60,358 nt of DNA from Bacteroidia bacterium (GTDB taxonomy: Bacteria > Bacteroidota > Bacteroidia > Bacteroidales > Prolixibacteraceae): assembly GCA_026391315.1 (NCBI GenBank), contig JAPLDT010000043.1:1-60358 (forward strand), in the 5' to 3' direction. A model generated the notes under the pieces. That model had not been told where the DNA came from, searched no databases, and saw only the letters and a program-made list of their open reading frames with translations. The position numbers and the translations under genes are program-made. Below are positions 49,717-58,429 of this stretch, piece by piece; the stretch's first letter is position 1; every line of letters starts with the position of its first letter.

Positions 49717-49801
49717 CTTAAATAAGGCAAGTTTCGAACAAAAAAAAGTGGGAACCCTTCGGGCTCCCACTTTTTTTTGTTCGAAACTTGCTTTATTTAA
49801 G
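49717..49801. terminator. 85-bp palindrome that includes the csp stop codon; bidirectional terminator
   Basis: The arms 49717-49757 and 49761-49801 are reverse complements over 41 bases with only two mismatches, around a three-base loop. The inner part, AAAAAAAAGTGGGA-ACCC / GGGC-TCCCACTTTTTTTT, is a classical stem with A and T runs on both sides and so works in both directions. The right arm covers the last csp codons. It ends both the permease and csp transcripts. Confidence 0.88.
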
Positions 49802-49988
49802 CTTGTTTTACGTTTACAGCGATAAGACCTTTTCTTCCATCTTGTAGTTCGAAAGTTACGTGGTCGTTTTCTTTGATTTGATCGATTAAGCCAGTTACGT
49901 GTACAAAGTACTCATTTTGAGACTCATCGTCTTTGATAAACCCAAATCCTTTTGTTACATTAAAGAATTTGACAATTCCTTTACTCAT
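49797..49988 (-). CDS. cold-shock-domain RNA-binding protein
   Basis: 63 residues, one cold-shock domain. RNP1 is KGFGFI at about 13-18 and RNP2 is YFVHVT at about 27-32. The N-terminus is MSKGIVKFFNVTKGFGF. It is an OB fold that binds single-stranded RNA or DNA and melts RNA structure. Bacteria carry several paralogues, so the paralogue symbol cannot be chosen. The gene has a good -7 element (TACCTTTG) close to the ATG, and its last codons lie within a large palindrome that should terminate and stabilise the message. Confidence 0.94.
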   Translation of the reverse strand: MSKGIVKFFNVTKGFGFIKDDESQNEYFVHVTGLIDQIKENDHVTFELQDGRKGLIAVNVKQA

Positions 49989-50013
49989 TTGTTATTATAA
50001 TTTTAATTCGTCT

Positions 50014-50021
50014 CAAAGGTA
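50014..50021 (-). promoter_or_regulatory. -7 promoter element for the cold-shock gene
   Basis: Minus strand TACCTTTG, an exact TAnnTTTG box, 26 bases before the ATG. It lies in the short gap after clpX. Confidence 0.55.
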
Positions 50022-50041
50022 ATAATATTTCTTACAATACA

Positions 50042-51265
50042 TTAACCTGCCTGAAGTCGCAAAGTACTGATTCTTTCTATTTTTTCTGAGGCAAATTCCG
50101 GAGTGATGACCATACTGGTTCCACCTTCCGATGGCATATCAAACATGGCATCGATCATGATGGTTTCGCAAATGGATCTCAACCCTCTGGCACCCAGTTT
50201 AAATTCGATCGCTTTGTCGACAATAATATCCAGCGTCTCCTCCTTAAACTCCAGTTTGATTCCATCCATCTCGAACAGTTTGTGGTACTGTTTGATGATC
50301 GAATTCTTGGGTTCCGTCAAAATTCTGCGCAACGATTCCCTGTCGAGCGGTACGAGATAGGTCAGTACCGGCAATCGACCTACAATTTCAGGAATTAACC
50401 CGAACGCCCGCAAATCCTGGGGAGAGACATATTGCAGCAGATGATCCCTGTCGATCTTCCCGTGTTCAGCAATGGCTTTGTAACCAACCACTTTGGTATT
50501 CAGTCTTAGGCCAATCTTCCTTTCGATGCCCTCAAATGCTCCTCCGCAAACGAACAAAATATTTTTTGTGTCAACCGGAATCATCTTTTGCTCAGGATGT
50601 TTTCTTCCTCCTTGTGGCGGCACATTCACGATGGCCCCCTCAAGCAGTTTCAGCAATCCTTGTTGTACCCCTTCGCCTGATACATCCCTGGTAATGGATG
50701 GATTATCTCCTTTCCGGGCAATTTTATCGATTTCGTCAATAAAGACAATGCCGCGTTCTGCAGCTTCCACATTGTAATCCGCAGCCTGAAGTAAACGTGT
50801 AAGCAGACTTTCAATATCCTCACCAACATATCCTGCTTCGGTCAGAACTGTCGCATCGACAATGGTAAAGGGAACATGCAACATCCGGGCGATCGTCTTG
50901 GCCAACAATGTTTTACCTGTTCCTGTAGGTCCTACCAGAATGATATTGGATTTTTCAATCTCAGTACCATCTTCCGTGATTTTTTGGTTCAGCCTCTTGT
51001 AATGGTTGTAAACAGCTACCGAAAGAATTCTTTTGGCATCGTCTTGTCCGATTACATATTGATCAAGAAAAGCCTTGATCTCCCGTGGTTTCTTCAATTC
51101 GACTCCCTTCAGGTCAAAACCTTCATTTTTCTTGAACTCCTCCTCGACGATCGAGTGGGCCTGTTCAATGCAGTTCTCGCAGATATGTCCCTCCATACCG
51201 GCGATGAGCAGCTGAACATCCTTCTTCTCCCGTCCGCAAAACGAACATCTGTCTACTTTCTTCAT
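50042..51265 (-). CDS. clpX: ATP-dependent Clp protease ATP-binding subunit ClpX
   Basis: Hexameric AAA+ unfoldase that feeds tagged or damaged proteins into ClpP. 407 residues. The N-terminal zinc-binding domain has [11 protein letters not shown] and [10 protein letters not shown] (four Cys). The AAA+ core has Walker [10 protein letters not shown] near 115, Walker [12 protein letters not shown] near 175, LLKLLEGAI and the sensor-2 segment GARGLRSI. The I-G-L-R/IGF-type loop that contacts ClpP reads RKIGLRL near 262. It lies 33 bp downstream of clpP on the same strand, preceded by tig, the classical tig-clpP-clpX order. Confidence 0.97.
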   Translation of the reverse strand: MKKVDRCSFCGREKKDVQLLIAGMEGHICENCIEQAHSIVEEEFKKNEGFDLKGVELKKPREIKAFLDQYVIGQDDAKRILSVAVYNHYKRLNQKITEDGTEIEKSNIILVGPTGTGKTLLAKTIARMLHVPFTIVDATVLTEAGYVGEDIESLLTRLLQAADYNVEAAERGIVFIDEIDKIARKGDNPSITRDVSGEGVQQGLLKLLEGAIVNVPPQGGRKHPEQKMIPVDTKNILFVCGGAFEGIERKIGLRLNTKVVGYKAIAEHGKIDRDHLLQYVSPQDLRAFGLIPEIVGRLPVLTYLVPLDRESLRRILTEPKNSIIKQYHKLFEMDGIKLEFKEETLDIIVDKAIEFKLGARGLRSICETIMIDAMFDMPSEGGTSMVITPEFASEKIERISTLRLQAG

Positions 51266-51298
51266 TCTCTGTTAATTAGTAAAAAGCAAAGAGCCCAC

Positions 51299-51979
51299 TT
51301 ATTTTTTCTGACGCATCAGAATTTCATCGATCATACCATACGCTTTGGCTTCTTCAGCAGTCATCCAATAGTCTCTGTCTGAATCTTTTTCCACCTTCTC
51401 GAGTGGTTGTCCTGAGTGCAAAGCGATGATTTCATAAAGTTCGTGTTTGAGCTTCGTGATCTCCCTGGCAGTAATCTCGATATCGGATGCCTGACCCTGG
51501 GCACCGCCCATAGGTTGGTGGATCATGATCCGGGAGTGCTTCAGTGCGGAGCGTTTCCCCTTTTCACCGGCAGTCATCAGCACAGCAGCCATAGAGGCAG
51601 CCATACCGGTACATATTGTAGCGATGTTGCAATTGATGTATTGCATGGTATCGTAAATTCCCAATCCAGCATGGACTGAACCGCCAGGCGAATTGAAGTA
51701 AATCTGGATGTCTTTCCCAGGATCAGACGATTCGAGAAAGAGGAGCTGCGCCTGAATGATATTTGCCACATCATCATCGATCGCAACCCCCAGAAAGATG
51801 ATCCTGTCCATCATTAACCGGGAGAAAACATCCATTTGGGCAATGTTCATCTGACGCTCTTCGATGATGGTCGGGGAGATATAACTGGCGTGAATGGATT
51901 GAAATTTATGAAGGGATAAACTATTGATCCCCATGTGTTTCGTCGCAAATTTGCGAAATTCGTCACTTGGCAGGCTCAT
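51299..51979 (-). CDS. clpP: ATP-dependent Clp protease proteolytic subunit ClpP
   Basis: Serine protease that forms two stacked seven-member rings. 226 residues. The catalytic Ser is S129 in CTGMAASMAAVL, the His is H154 in HSRIMIHQP, and the Asp lies in the DSDRDYWM segment near 200. The start of the core, ERQMNIAQMDVFSRLMMDRIIFL, places the ATG within a normal propeptide of roughly 40 residues. Stacking elements IQIYFNSPGGSVHAGLGIYD are complete. It is transcribed ahead of clpX, after tig and a large hairpin. Confidence 0.97.
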   Translation of the reverse strand: MSLPSDEFRKFATKHMGINSLSLHKFQSIHASYISPTIIEERQMNIAQMDVFSRLMMDRIIFLGVAIDDDVANIIQAQLLFLESSDPGKDIQIYFNSPGGSVHAGLGIYDTMQYINCNIATICTGMAASMAAVLMTAGEKGKRSALKHSRIMIHQPMGGAQGQASDIEITAREITKLKHELYEIIALHSGQPLEKVEKDSDRDYWMTAEEAKAYGMIDEILMRQKK

Positions 51980-52002
51980 GATAAAATGTTTTTAAAATGA
52001 AA

Positions 52003-52067
52003 AAACTTTGTCAAAATCGAACCTTTATTTTTGTCGTCAAAATTAAAGGTTCGATTCACAAAGTTAC
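52003..52067 (-). terminator. long hairpin between tig and clpP
   Basis: A perfect 13-bp core (TAAAGGTTCGATT and its complement, at 52015-52027 and 52044-52056) is extended on both outer sides by AACTTTG / CAAAGTT, giving a stem of more than 20 bp. On the minus strand it is followed by a run of six U. It should reduce read-through from tig. A TAATTTTG box within the loop side may serve clpP. Confidence 0.75.
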
Positions 52068-52121
52068 TAAAATACCCCTTCCAATCATTCATCAAAGAGA
52101 TATTCTCACCAAAAAGGGGTG

Positions 52122-53477
52122 CTATTTTTCAAAAAGGTCGTCAAATGCTTTCTGAGAAACGGATTTAACAGCCAACTGGGCATTTACTTTGATGAACTCT
52201 AGCACAAGACTTTCCGATTTCTTCTCGATCAGGCGATGACGTTCTTCTTCGTTTTTCAGGATAGATTTGGCATAGTTGTCGAGGTACTCATCCGGCACGT
52301 TGAACATACCATACTGACGGAATTGCATCAGGGCAGTCTCCCTGGCCAATGCAACTACATCCGCCTCACTTACCTGTATTTGATTTTCTTTTGACAAACG
52401 GTTTTTGATCAGCGTCCATTCCAGATCTTTTACAAAATGGGGAAACTCCTCTTCTACCTGCTCTTTGGTAATCTTTTCGTTTGAGTAGACCAGCCATCTT
52501 TTCAGAAATTCTTCCGGCAGCTTCATCCCAACGTATTTAACAAGAGCTTCCTTTGTATCTACAAGAAAACGATATTCAGACGAGTAACCCAGATTGGCTT
52601 TCAGATCTTCTGCAATCTTTTCCCTGAACTGCTCGATGGTTGTGACATCTGTCACGCCACCCAGTGATTTCTGGAACATCTCTTCGTTAAGTTCTGCAGG
52701 AACGAAGGTGTTTACTTTAGTGATGGTGAGTTCGAAATCAGAGGTAAGTGTCTCGGCCTGTGCATCGTCAATTTTCAAAACTTGTTTCAGATAATGATCG
52801 TTCTCAAAGGCTATTTTTGGATTAAACTTTACCGAATCATCGGCTACCATGCCCAGTAGCGCTGTTTTTGATTTCTTGGCTTTCACCATTTGAATCGATA
52901 CCTGAGCCTCTTCTACCGAGATACCGCCTTCCAGAACTGCACCGTTTTCGTCCAGTTGTCTGATACTTCCAATCAGATTGTCCTTATCGGTCGATTTTTC
53001 ACTGTCCACATAGTTGCCGAAACGATTTTGAAACGCCTCCACCTGGTTGTTGATCATCTCCTCATCGATGGCGATCTCATAATAAGGAAGTTTACCAACT
53101 TTCTTAAAATCGATATCAATCACCGGAGATATACCCAGATCAAAAACAAATTCAAAAGCCTCATCTGTATCAAAATTGAGTGGTTTTTGTTCCGTCTCAT
53201 TTGGCAGAGGTTCTCCAAGTATCTGGAGGTTTTCATCGTGGATGAATCTGGTAAGCTCGCTGCTCAGCATCTTGTTGATCTCTTCAGCAAGAACTGCTTT
53301 GCCATACATCTTTTTGATCAGACCGGCAGGCACCATTCCTTTGCGGAAACCGGGCATATTGGCTTTTTTACGGTAATCTTTCAATGTTTCGTTAACTGTT
53401 GCTTCGTAATCGCTCTTCTCAATGGAGAGTCTTACCACTGCATTCAGCTCATCGGTGTTTGTTCTGGAAATGTTCAT
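52122..53477 (-). CDS. tig: trigger factor
   Basis: Ribosome-bound chaperone and peptidyl-prolyl isomerase that meets nascent chains. 451 residues. The ribosome-docking signature is F-R-K-G-M-V-P near residue 43, where most bacteria have GFRxGKxP; the surrounding ANMPGFRKGMVP is clear. The PPIase domain (about 155-245) is degenerate: DNLIGSIRQLDENGAVL replaces the usual D-x-x-x-D-F-x-G pattern. The C-terminal arm is helical (KEQVEEEFPHFVKDLEWTLI). A weakened PPIase domain is common in Bacteroidota trigger factors. First gene of the tig-clpP-clpX series. Confidence 0.94.
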   Translation of the reverse strand: MNISRTNTDELNAVVRLSIEKSDYEATVNETLKDYRKKANMPGFRKGMVPAGLIKKMYGKAVLAEEINKMLSSELTRFIHDENLQILGEPLPNETEQKPLNFDTDEAFEFVFDLGISPVIDIDFKKVGKLPYYEIAIDEEMINNQVEAFQNRFGNYVDSEKSTDKDNLIGSIRQLDENGAVLEGGISVEEAQVSIQMVKAKKSKTALLGMVADDSVKFNPKIAFENDHYLKQVLKIDDAQAETLTSDFELTITKVNTFVPAELNEEMFQKSLGGVTDVTTIEQFREKIAEDLKANLGYSSEYRFLVDTKEALVKYVGMKLPEEFLKRWLVYSNEKITKEQVEEEFPHFVKDLEWTLIKNRLSKENQIQVSEADVVALARETALMQFRQYGMFNVPDEYLDNYAKSILKNEEERHRLIEKKSESLVLEFIKVNAQLAVKSVSQKAFDDLFEK

Positions 53478-53583
53478 ATGATTGTTGTATTAGCTAACAC
53501 ATTGATCCGTTAACATATTGATTCTTAAAAAATTAAAAAATCTTCTCTCTTCCTCTCGGGATGAATCGATTCTTTATACATTT

Positions 53584-53621
53584 AAAAAACCGCCTGCGCT
53601 TCCGGCAAAGAAGAGGCGGTT
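53584..53621 (-). terminator. intrinsic terminator downstream of tRNA-Leu
   Basis: Minus strand AACCGCCT / AGGCGGTT stem around an 18-base loop, then a run of six T. It lies just past the 3' end of the tRNA gene. Confidence 0.8.
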
Positions 53622-53636
53622 GATCTTTATTTATGT

Positions 53637-53717
53637 GCGGACGAAGGGACTCGAACCCCCACGCCTCTCGGCACCAGATCCTAAGTCTGGCACGGCTACC
53701 AATTACGCCACGTCCGC
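53637..53717 (-). tRNA. tRNA-Leu (anticodon UAG)
   Basis: 81 bases. The acceptor stem GCGGACG pairs with CGTCCGC. The anticodon stem CCAGA / TCTGG holds the loop CTTAGGA, whose anticodon TAG reads CUA leucine codons. A class II variable arm (TGCCGAGAGGCGT) and the T-loop GGTTCGAGTCC are present. CCA is not encoded. A -7 promoter box lies a few bases upstream and a terminator just downstream, so it is a single-gene unit. Confidence 0.95.
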
Positions 53718-53730
53718 ATTTTTCGAGCTG

Positions 53731-53738
53731 CAAATATA
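53731..53738 (-). promoter_or_regulatory. -7 promoter element for tRNA-Leu
   Basis: Minus strand TATATTTG, exact TAnnTTTG, with transcription expected to begin about seven bases before the mature tRNA 5' end at 53717. Confidence 0.6.
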
Positions 53739-53807
53739 CGATATTTTTTAATTCTGCCTACACGACACAACGAAATGACAAATGGTTTGAAATGTTTATT
53801 GTGTTTG

Positions 53808-53880
53808 CCCTTCGGCTTCGTTCAGGGACCAGTCGTCCTAGTCATCCTAGTCGTCCTAGTCGTCCCTTCCATCTCTCCTT
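53808..53880. repeat. word repeat: GTCGTCCTAGTC series with a CCCTTCGG...CAGGGACC unit
   Basis: Several GTCGTCCTAGTC / GTCATCCTAG words follow a CCCTTCGGCTTCGTTCAGGG unit. Read in reverse, this is the same arrangement as at 46.32-46.37 kb. It lies directly after the lptB stop codon. Confidence 0.65.
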
Positions 53881-53886
53881 CCTTCT

Positions 53887-54663
53887 TCAAGCGTCCCCGC
53901 TTACTTCCAAAGGCTCCTCATCAATATCCTTCCTGGTAGGTCGTCTTAATTCGAAATTTTGTCCGAGGTAGAGTCTGCGGACTTCATCGTCGGCTGCCAG
54001 CTCTTCGGCTGTTCCGCTGTTTAAGATACGCCCGTCGTACAAAAGATAGGACCTGTCTGTGATCGAAAGGGTCTCATGTACATTGTGATCGGTAATAAGA
54101 ATTCCGATGTTCTTCTCTTTTAGCTTGAATACAATTTGCTGAATATCTTCCACTGCAATCGGGTCGACACCAGCGAAAGGTTCGTCCAATAGAATAAATG
54201 CCGGATTAATGGCCAGACACCTGGCAATTTCTGTCCTTCTGCGTTCTCCTCCCGAAAGTTGTATCCCCAGACTCTTGCGAATATTCTGTAAGCCAAATTC
54301 AGTCAGCAGCGACTCAAGCTTTTCGTGCTGATATGCTTTCGGAAAATCTGTCATCTCCAGGATGGATCTGATGTTGTCTTCGACACTCATCTGTCTGAAA
54401 ACGGAGGCCTCCTGAGCCAGATAACCAATACCAAGCTTTGCCCTTTTGTAAACCGGAAAGGAGGTAATATCGGTATCATCCAGATAAATAGTTCCTCCGT
54501 TGGCTTTGATCAATCCAACAATCATGTAAAAGGAAGTCGTTTTCCCTGCACCATTTGGACCGAGCAATCCAACAATCTCGCCTTGTTGCAGTTCGATCGT
54601 AACACCCTTTACGACTGTCCGGTTACGGTATTTCTTTACAATGTTTTCTGCTCTTAGCTTCAT
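53887..54663 (-). CDS. lptB: LPS export ABC transporter ATP-binding protein LptB
   Basis: The ATPase that powers LptFG to lift lipopolysaccharide out of the inner membrane. 258 residues, with the start of the family [21 protein letters not shown]. Walker A is [18 protein letters not shown] near residue 34, the Q-loop region has [11 protein letters not shown], the signature is [15 protein letters not shown], Walker [14 protein letters not shown], and the switch His is in [10 protein letters not shown]. The F-A-G-V-D-P version is typical of LptB. The C-terminal 20 residues ([16 protein letters not shown]) are a short extension. No other lpt genes are adjacent. Confidence 0.95.
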   Translation of the reverse strand: MKLRAENIVKKYRNRTVVKGVTIELQQGEIVGLLGPNGAGKTTSFYMIVGLIKANGGTIYLDDTDITSFPVYKRAKLGIGYLAQEASVFRQMSVEDNIRSILEMTDFPKAYQHEKLESLLTEFGLQNIRKSLGIQLSGGERRRTEIARCLAINPAFILLDEPFAGVDPIAVEDIQQIVFKLKEKNIGILITDHNVHETLSITDRSYLLYDGRILNSGTAEELAADDEVRRLYLGQNFELRRPTRKDIDEEPLEVSGDA

Positions 54664-54696
54664 GTCTGTAGAATCTATATTTAATCTCTTATCTTT

Positions 54697-54821
54697 AAGT
54701 GCCTAAAGTGAGCTAAAGTGACTAGAGTGCCTAAATTACTTCGCTGTATGCGATATATGAACCAATATCAGGAGTCCCCAACTTTATTAACTTTAGTCAC
54801 TTTAGCTCACTTTAGGCACTT
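54697..54821. repeat. perfect 27-bp inverted arms upstream of lptB
   Basis: AAGTGCCTAAAGTGAGCTAA... at 54697-54723 is the exact reverse complement of 54795-54821, around a 71-base spacer. It lies between the lptB start and the tatC stop on the minus strand, and reaches within four bases of the tatC stop codon. Confidence 0.88.
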
Positions 54822-54824
54822 CCT

Positions 54825-55691
54825 CTAGGCTTCCAGCAAATCGACATCCTTGCGCCTCTTCTCTACTATCCGTGCCATAAAAATACCCAGTTCATATAAC
54901 AGTGCAAGTGGTCCGGTTACGAGCAACATACTAAATGCATCGGGAGGGGTGATAATGGCTGCAAGGCAAAGCAGAATGATAAAGGCATGTTTGCGGTAAG
55001 TCTTGAAAAAAGAGGTTCCCGCCAAACCTACTTTGGCCAGAAAATACATGACAATTGGCAATTCAAAAACGATAGCACTACCCAGAACAATGGTGGTGAC
55101 AGCACTGATGTAAGAGGTTAGATTAATCTGATTAAGTACCTCGTGACTAACCTGGTAGCTACCGAAAAAATGGGTGGTTAACGGAACAATCAGATAATAG
55201 CCGAAACAAACCCCCAACAGAAACAGGAACGAGCTGTAAACAACGGCTGAGGTTACATGCTTTCGCTCGTTCTCATACAATGCCGGTCGAACGAAACGCC
55301 AGAATTCCCATAATATATATGGAATAGAGATAATGATTCCACCGATAATAGCCAGATTCAGGTGAATACTGAACTGCCCGGAGAGATCAATGTTAATTAA
55401 CTGGAAGGGTTTGGTATTAATGGCAAGATCCGGCGAATTTAGCTGCACTGCCAACCATCCAAAAAATCGGTTCGTGACAAAATTCGGATTTTTGGGAGCC
55501 AAAATTACATCGTCAAATATGAACTGTCTGTTCAGGAATACGATCACTCCAAAAAACACCACAGCAGCCGAAGAACGGACCAAATGCCACCTTAACTCTT
55601 CGAGATGCTGAAGGAATGACATTTCAGTACCCTTGGAGCCGTTGCCCTCTTTACTTTTGGAAAAAATTGACTTCTTTACCTTTTCTGCCAT
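54825..55691 (-). CDS. tatC: Sec-independent translocase component TatC
   Basis: Inner-membrane receptor for folded proteins with twin-arginine signal peptides. 288 residues and six membrane segments. The N-terminal cytoplasmic part has the family mark EMSFLQHLEELRWHLVRS at about 23-40. Later conserved pieces are PYILWEFWRFVRPALYENERK (the first cytoplasmic loop, with the conserved F-x-x-P-x-L-x-x-x-E-R-K), LLGVCFGYYLIVP, and ITPPDAFSMLLVTGPLALLYELGI. No tatA or tatB lies next to it. Its 3' end almost touches a perfect inverted repeat that separates it from lptB. Confidence 0.95.
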   Translation of the reverse strand: MAEKVKKSIFSKSKEGNGSKGTEMSFLQHLEELRWHLVRSSAAVVFFGVIVFLNRQFIFDDVILAPKNPNFVTNRFFGWLAVQLNSPDLAINTKPFQLINIDLSGQFSIHLNLAIIGGIIISIPYILWEFWRFVRPALYENERKHVTSAVVYSSFLFLLGVCFGYYLIVPLTTHFFGSYQVSHEVLNQINLTSYISAVTTIVLGSAIVFELPIVMYFLAKVGLAGTSFFKTYRKHAFIILLCLAAIITPPDAFSMLLVTGPLALLYELGIFMARIVEKRRKDVDLLEA

Positions 55692-56209
55692 GAAAAATCA
55701 TCGTGAATAAAAACTAACACAGAGCGTTATATCCCATCTTTTTAAAATACCCTCAATCTGTTCATTTCAACTAATAATAGTCTCAAGAAGAATTGAGGAA
55801 GAGTAGTTTCACAGAGAGAAAAATCGCATGCGATTTTTAAACTCAGTGAACTCCGTATCCCTTCTCAAAAAAATTTGCAGAGACAAAAAAAATGCGTACA
55901 CGGAATCCTCATAGATAAGAAAATTGCTCTCTGTGTTATACCTTAAACAATTTCTTTGCGGCAAATATACAATTCTTTACCCACATGAAATGCCCGGGAT
56001 GAAATATTAACGCTAACCGAAAATGATCCTCCAGTCGGCGGATAGTTATTATATTTAGCTTATAAAAATCAAATTATTCGTCAAATGGACCACCTCAAAA
56101 ATCATTTGCCTGGGAATGTTAAATTTTATTGATATTAATTAATTGTCTTGTATGCAGGACAATATTTTGTAACTTAGTATTTTTAATAGAAAAAGGATAG
56201 AATAGACTG
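55692..56209. other. 518-bp divergent gap between tatC and recQ with a 20-bp palindrome
   Basis: A+T-rich. Near 55819-55838 lies a perfect 20-bp palindrome centred on GCATGC (AAAAATCGCATGCGATTTTT). ACAGAGAG at 55811 and CTCTCTGT at 55928 form a wider inverted pair. A TATATTTG box on the minus strand at 55962-55969 could be a distant tatC promoter. No gene is supported. Confidence 0.65.
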
Positions 56210-58396
56210 ATGATAATTGAGGACAAAAATACCCTGACTTCTGAACTACAAAAATATTTCGGATTCGACCGTTTCAAAGGGCAACAGGAAGATGTGATCA
56301 AAAGTGTCTTGGCCGGGCAGGATACCTTTGTTCTGATGCCTACAGGCGGGGGTAAATCTTTATGCTACCAGCTTCCTGCATTGCTTCAGGAGGGTACTGC
56401 CATTGTTATTTCCCCTTTGATCGCATTGATGAAAAATCAGGTGGATGCCATTCGTAGCTTCAGCGTTCACGATGGAATCGCACACTTTCTCAACTCCAGT
56501 CTGACCAAATCGGCCATTCAAAAAGTAAAGGAGGACATTGGCAAAGGTCAGACCAAATTGCTGTATGTTGCACCCGAATCCCTGACCAAACAGGAGAACA
56601 TCGATTTTTTAAAGACGATCAAAATCTCCTTTTACGCCATCGATGAGGCGCACTGTATTTCCGAATGGGGTCATGATTTCAGGCCGGAATACCGCCGCAT
56701 CCGGCCCATCGTCAACGAAATAGGTCAGGCTCCCATTATCGCGCTGACAGCCACAGCCACACCAAAGGTTCAGAGCGACATCCAGAAAAACCTGGGAATG
56801 CTCAATGCCAATGTTTTCAAATCCTCCTTCAACAGGCCCAATCTGTTTTATGAGGTACGGCCAAAGGTGAAAGCCAAAGACCAGATCATCCGTCTATTCA
56901 GAGCGAACATCGGCAAGTCTGCTATTATTTACTGCCTGAGCCGTAAAAAAGTGGAAGAGATCACTGAACTACTTCAGGTAAATGGGATCAAAGCGCTGGC
57001 CTACCATGCTGGTATGGACTCCTCAACCCGCTCGAACAACCAGGATAAATTTCTGATGGAAGAGGTCGATGTCATTGTGGCAACCATCGCTTTTGGGATG
57101 GGTATCGACAAGCCGGATGTGCGGTTCGTGGTTCACTACGACATTCCCAAATCTCTTGAAGGATTCTACCAGGAGACCGGCCGCGCGGGTCGCGACGGTG
57201 GTGACGGACGATGCATCACTTTTTACAGCTACAAGGACATCCAGAAACTGGAAAAATTCATGCAGGGGAAACCCGTTGCAGAGCAGGAAATCGGGAAACA
57301 ACTGTTGCTCGATACCGTTGCTTTCGCAGAATCGTCCCTTTGTCGCAGGACCATTCTGCTTCACTATTTTGGAGAGAAATACATCACCGAAAATTGCGAA
57401 CACTGCGACAACTGCCTTAATCCAAAAGAGCTGATTGAAGGCAAGGAGATGGTTACACTGGCTTTGCAAGCGGTTCTCGATGTCAAGGAGCAGTGCAAAA
57501 GTGAGCACCTTGTCAACATCCTGACAGGGAACGAAACAGCCCCGGTAAAATCCTTCCTCCACAACAAACTGGAGATCTTCGGAGAGGGTGACGACCACAA
57601 AGACAAATTGTGGAACGCGGTCTACCGCCAATGCATCATTGCAGGCTTCCTTATCAAGGACATTGAAAATTATGGCGTTTTAAAAATGTCGCCCAAAGGG
57701 AGAGCATATCTTGATAATCCTCAGCCTTTTACCATAGTTAAAAACCATGATTACGAAGCCGAGGAAGAATCGGATGAGGTACCTCAGGGAGCTGGAGCCG
57801 TTGGTGATCCCGAACTTTTTTTGATGCTGAAGGATCTGCGTAAAAGGGTGGCTGTCAAAAACAATTTGCCTCCATTTGTCATTTTTCAGGATCCCTCGCT
57901 TGCCGATATGTCCATTCAGTATCCTTGCACACTTGACGAACTTCAGAACATCATCGGTGTTGGCCAAGGCAAAGCCCAACGCTATGGAAAACCCTTTGTT
58001 GAACTGATCAAAAAGCACGTTGAAGACAATGGAATTGAGCGCGCCCAGGATTTTGTGGTGCGGTCGGTTGCCAACAAATCCAAAAATAAGGTGTTCATCA
58101 TCCAGAACATCGACCGCAAATTGCCACTCGATGAGATTGCCTCTTCCAAAGATATGGACATGGATACCTTGCTGACAGAAATTGAAGCCATTGTCAATTC
58201 CGGCACAAAAGTGAACCTCGACTACTACATCGAGGATATCATGGATGAGGATCAGATCGAGGATATCTACAACTATTTCAAGGAGGATGCCGAATCTGAT
58301 TCGATGGAGGAGGCCATTGCCGAGTTGGGCGATGATTACGAAGTAGCCGAAATCCGGTTGGTCCGGATTAAGTTTTTGGCAGAGATGGGGAACTAG
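56210..58396 (+). CDS. recQ: ATP-dependent DNA helicase RecQ
   Basis: A 3'-5' superfamily 2 helicase for repair and recombination. 728 residues, longer than E. coli RecQ (about 610). The helicase core has motif 0 FGFDRFKGQQ, motif I LMPTGGGKSLCYQLPA near 44, motif II FYAIDEAHCISEWGHDFR near 140 with the aromatic-rich loop, and motif VI YQETGRAGRDG near 322. The zinc site is C...ENCEHCDNC near 395-405. The winged-helix RQC part and an HRDC domain (about 535-610, ELFLMLKDLRKRVAVKNNL) follow. The last 100 residues are an acidic extension (YIEDIMDEDQIEDIYNYF) seen in relatives from this phylum. Confidence 0.96.
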   Translation: MIIEDKNTLTSELQKYFGFDRFKGQQEDVIKSVLAGQDTFVLMPTGGGKSLCYQLPALLQEGTAIVISPLIALMKNQVDAIRSFSVHDGIAHFLNSSLTKSAIQKVKEDIGKGQTKLLYVAPESLTKQENIDFLKTIKISFYAIDEAHCISEWGHDFRPEYRRIRPIVNEIGQAPIIALTATATPKVQSDIQKNLGMLNANVFKSSFNRPNLFYEVRPKVKAKDQIIRLFRANIGKSAIIYCLSRKKVEEITELLQVNGIKALAYHAGMDSSTRSNNQDKFLMEEVDVIVATIAFGMGIDKPDVRFVVHYDIPKSLEGFYQETGRAGRDGGDGRCITFYSYKDIQKLEKFMQGKPVAEQEIGKQLLLDTVAFAESSLCRRTILLHYFGEKYITENCEHCDNCLNPKELIEGKEMVTLALQAVLDVKEQCKSEHLVNILTGNETAPVKSFLHNKLEIFGEGDDHKDKLWNAVYRQCIIAGFLIKDIENYGVLKMSPKGRAYLDNPQPFTIVKNHDYEAEEESDEVPQGAGAVGDPELFLMLKDLRKRVAVKNNLPPFVIFQDPSLADMSIQYPCTLDELQNIIGVGQGKAQRYGKPFVELIKKHVEDNGIERAQDFVVRSVANKSKNKVFIIQNIDRKLPLDEIASSKDMDMDTLLTEIEAIVNSGTKVNLDYYIEDIMDEDQIEDIYNYFKEDAESDSMEEAIAELGDDYEVAEIRLVRIKFLAEMGN

Positions 58397-58429
58397 GAAA
58401 TCTGTTAGCTATTGGCCGTTAGCTAACGG

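Noticed and set aside
52122-53477. Trigger factor pseudogene because the PPIase motifs are weak
   Set aside because: The frame is intact over 451 residues, the ribosome-binding motif is clear and the tig-clpP-clpX order is conserved.
57023-57631. 202-codon minus-strand frame inside recQ
   Set aside because: It is a shadow of the recQ helicase and zinc-domain codons, with composition unlike the other proteins.
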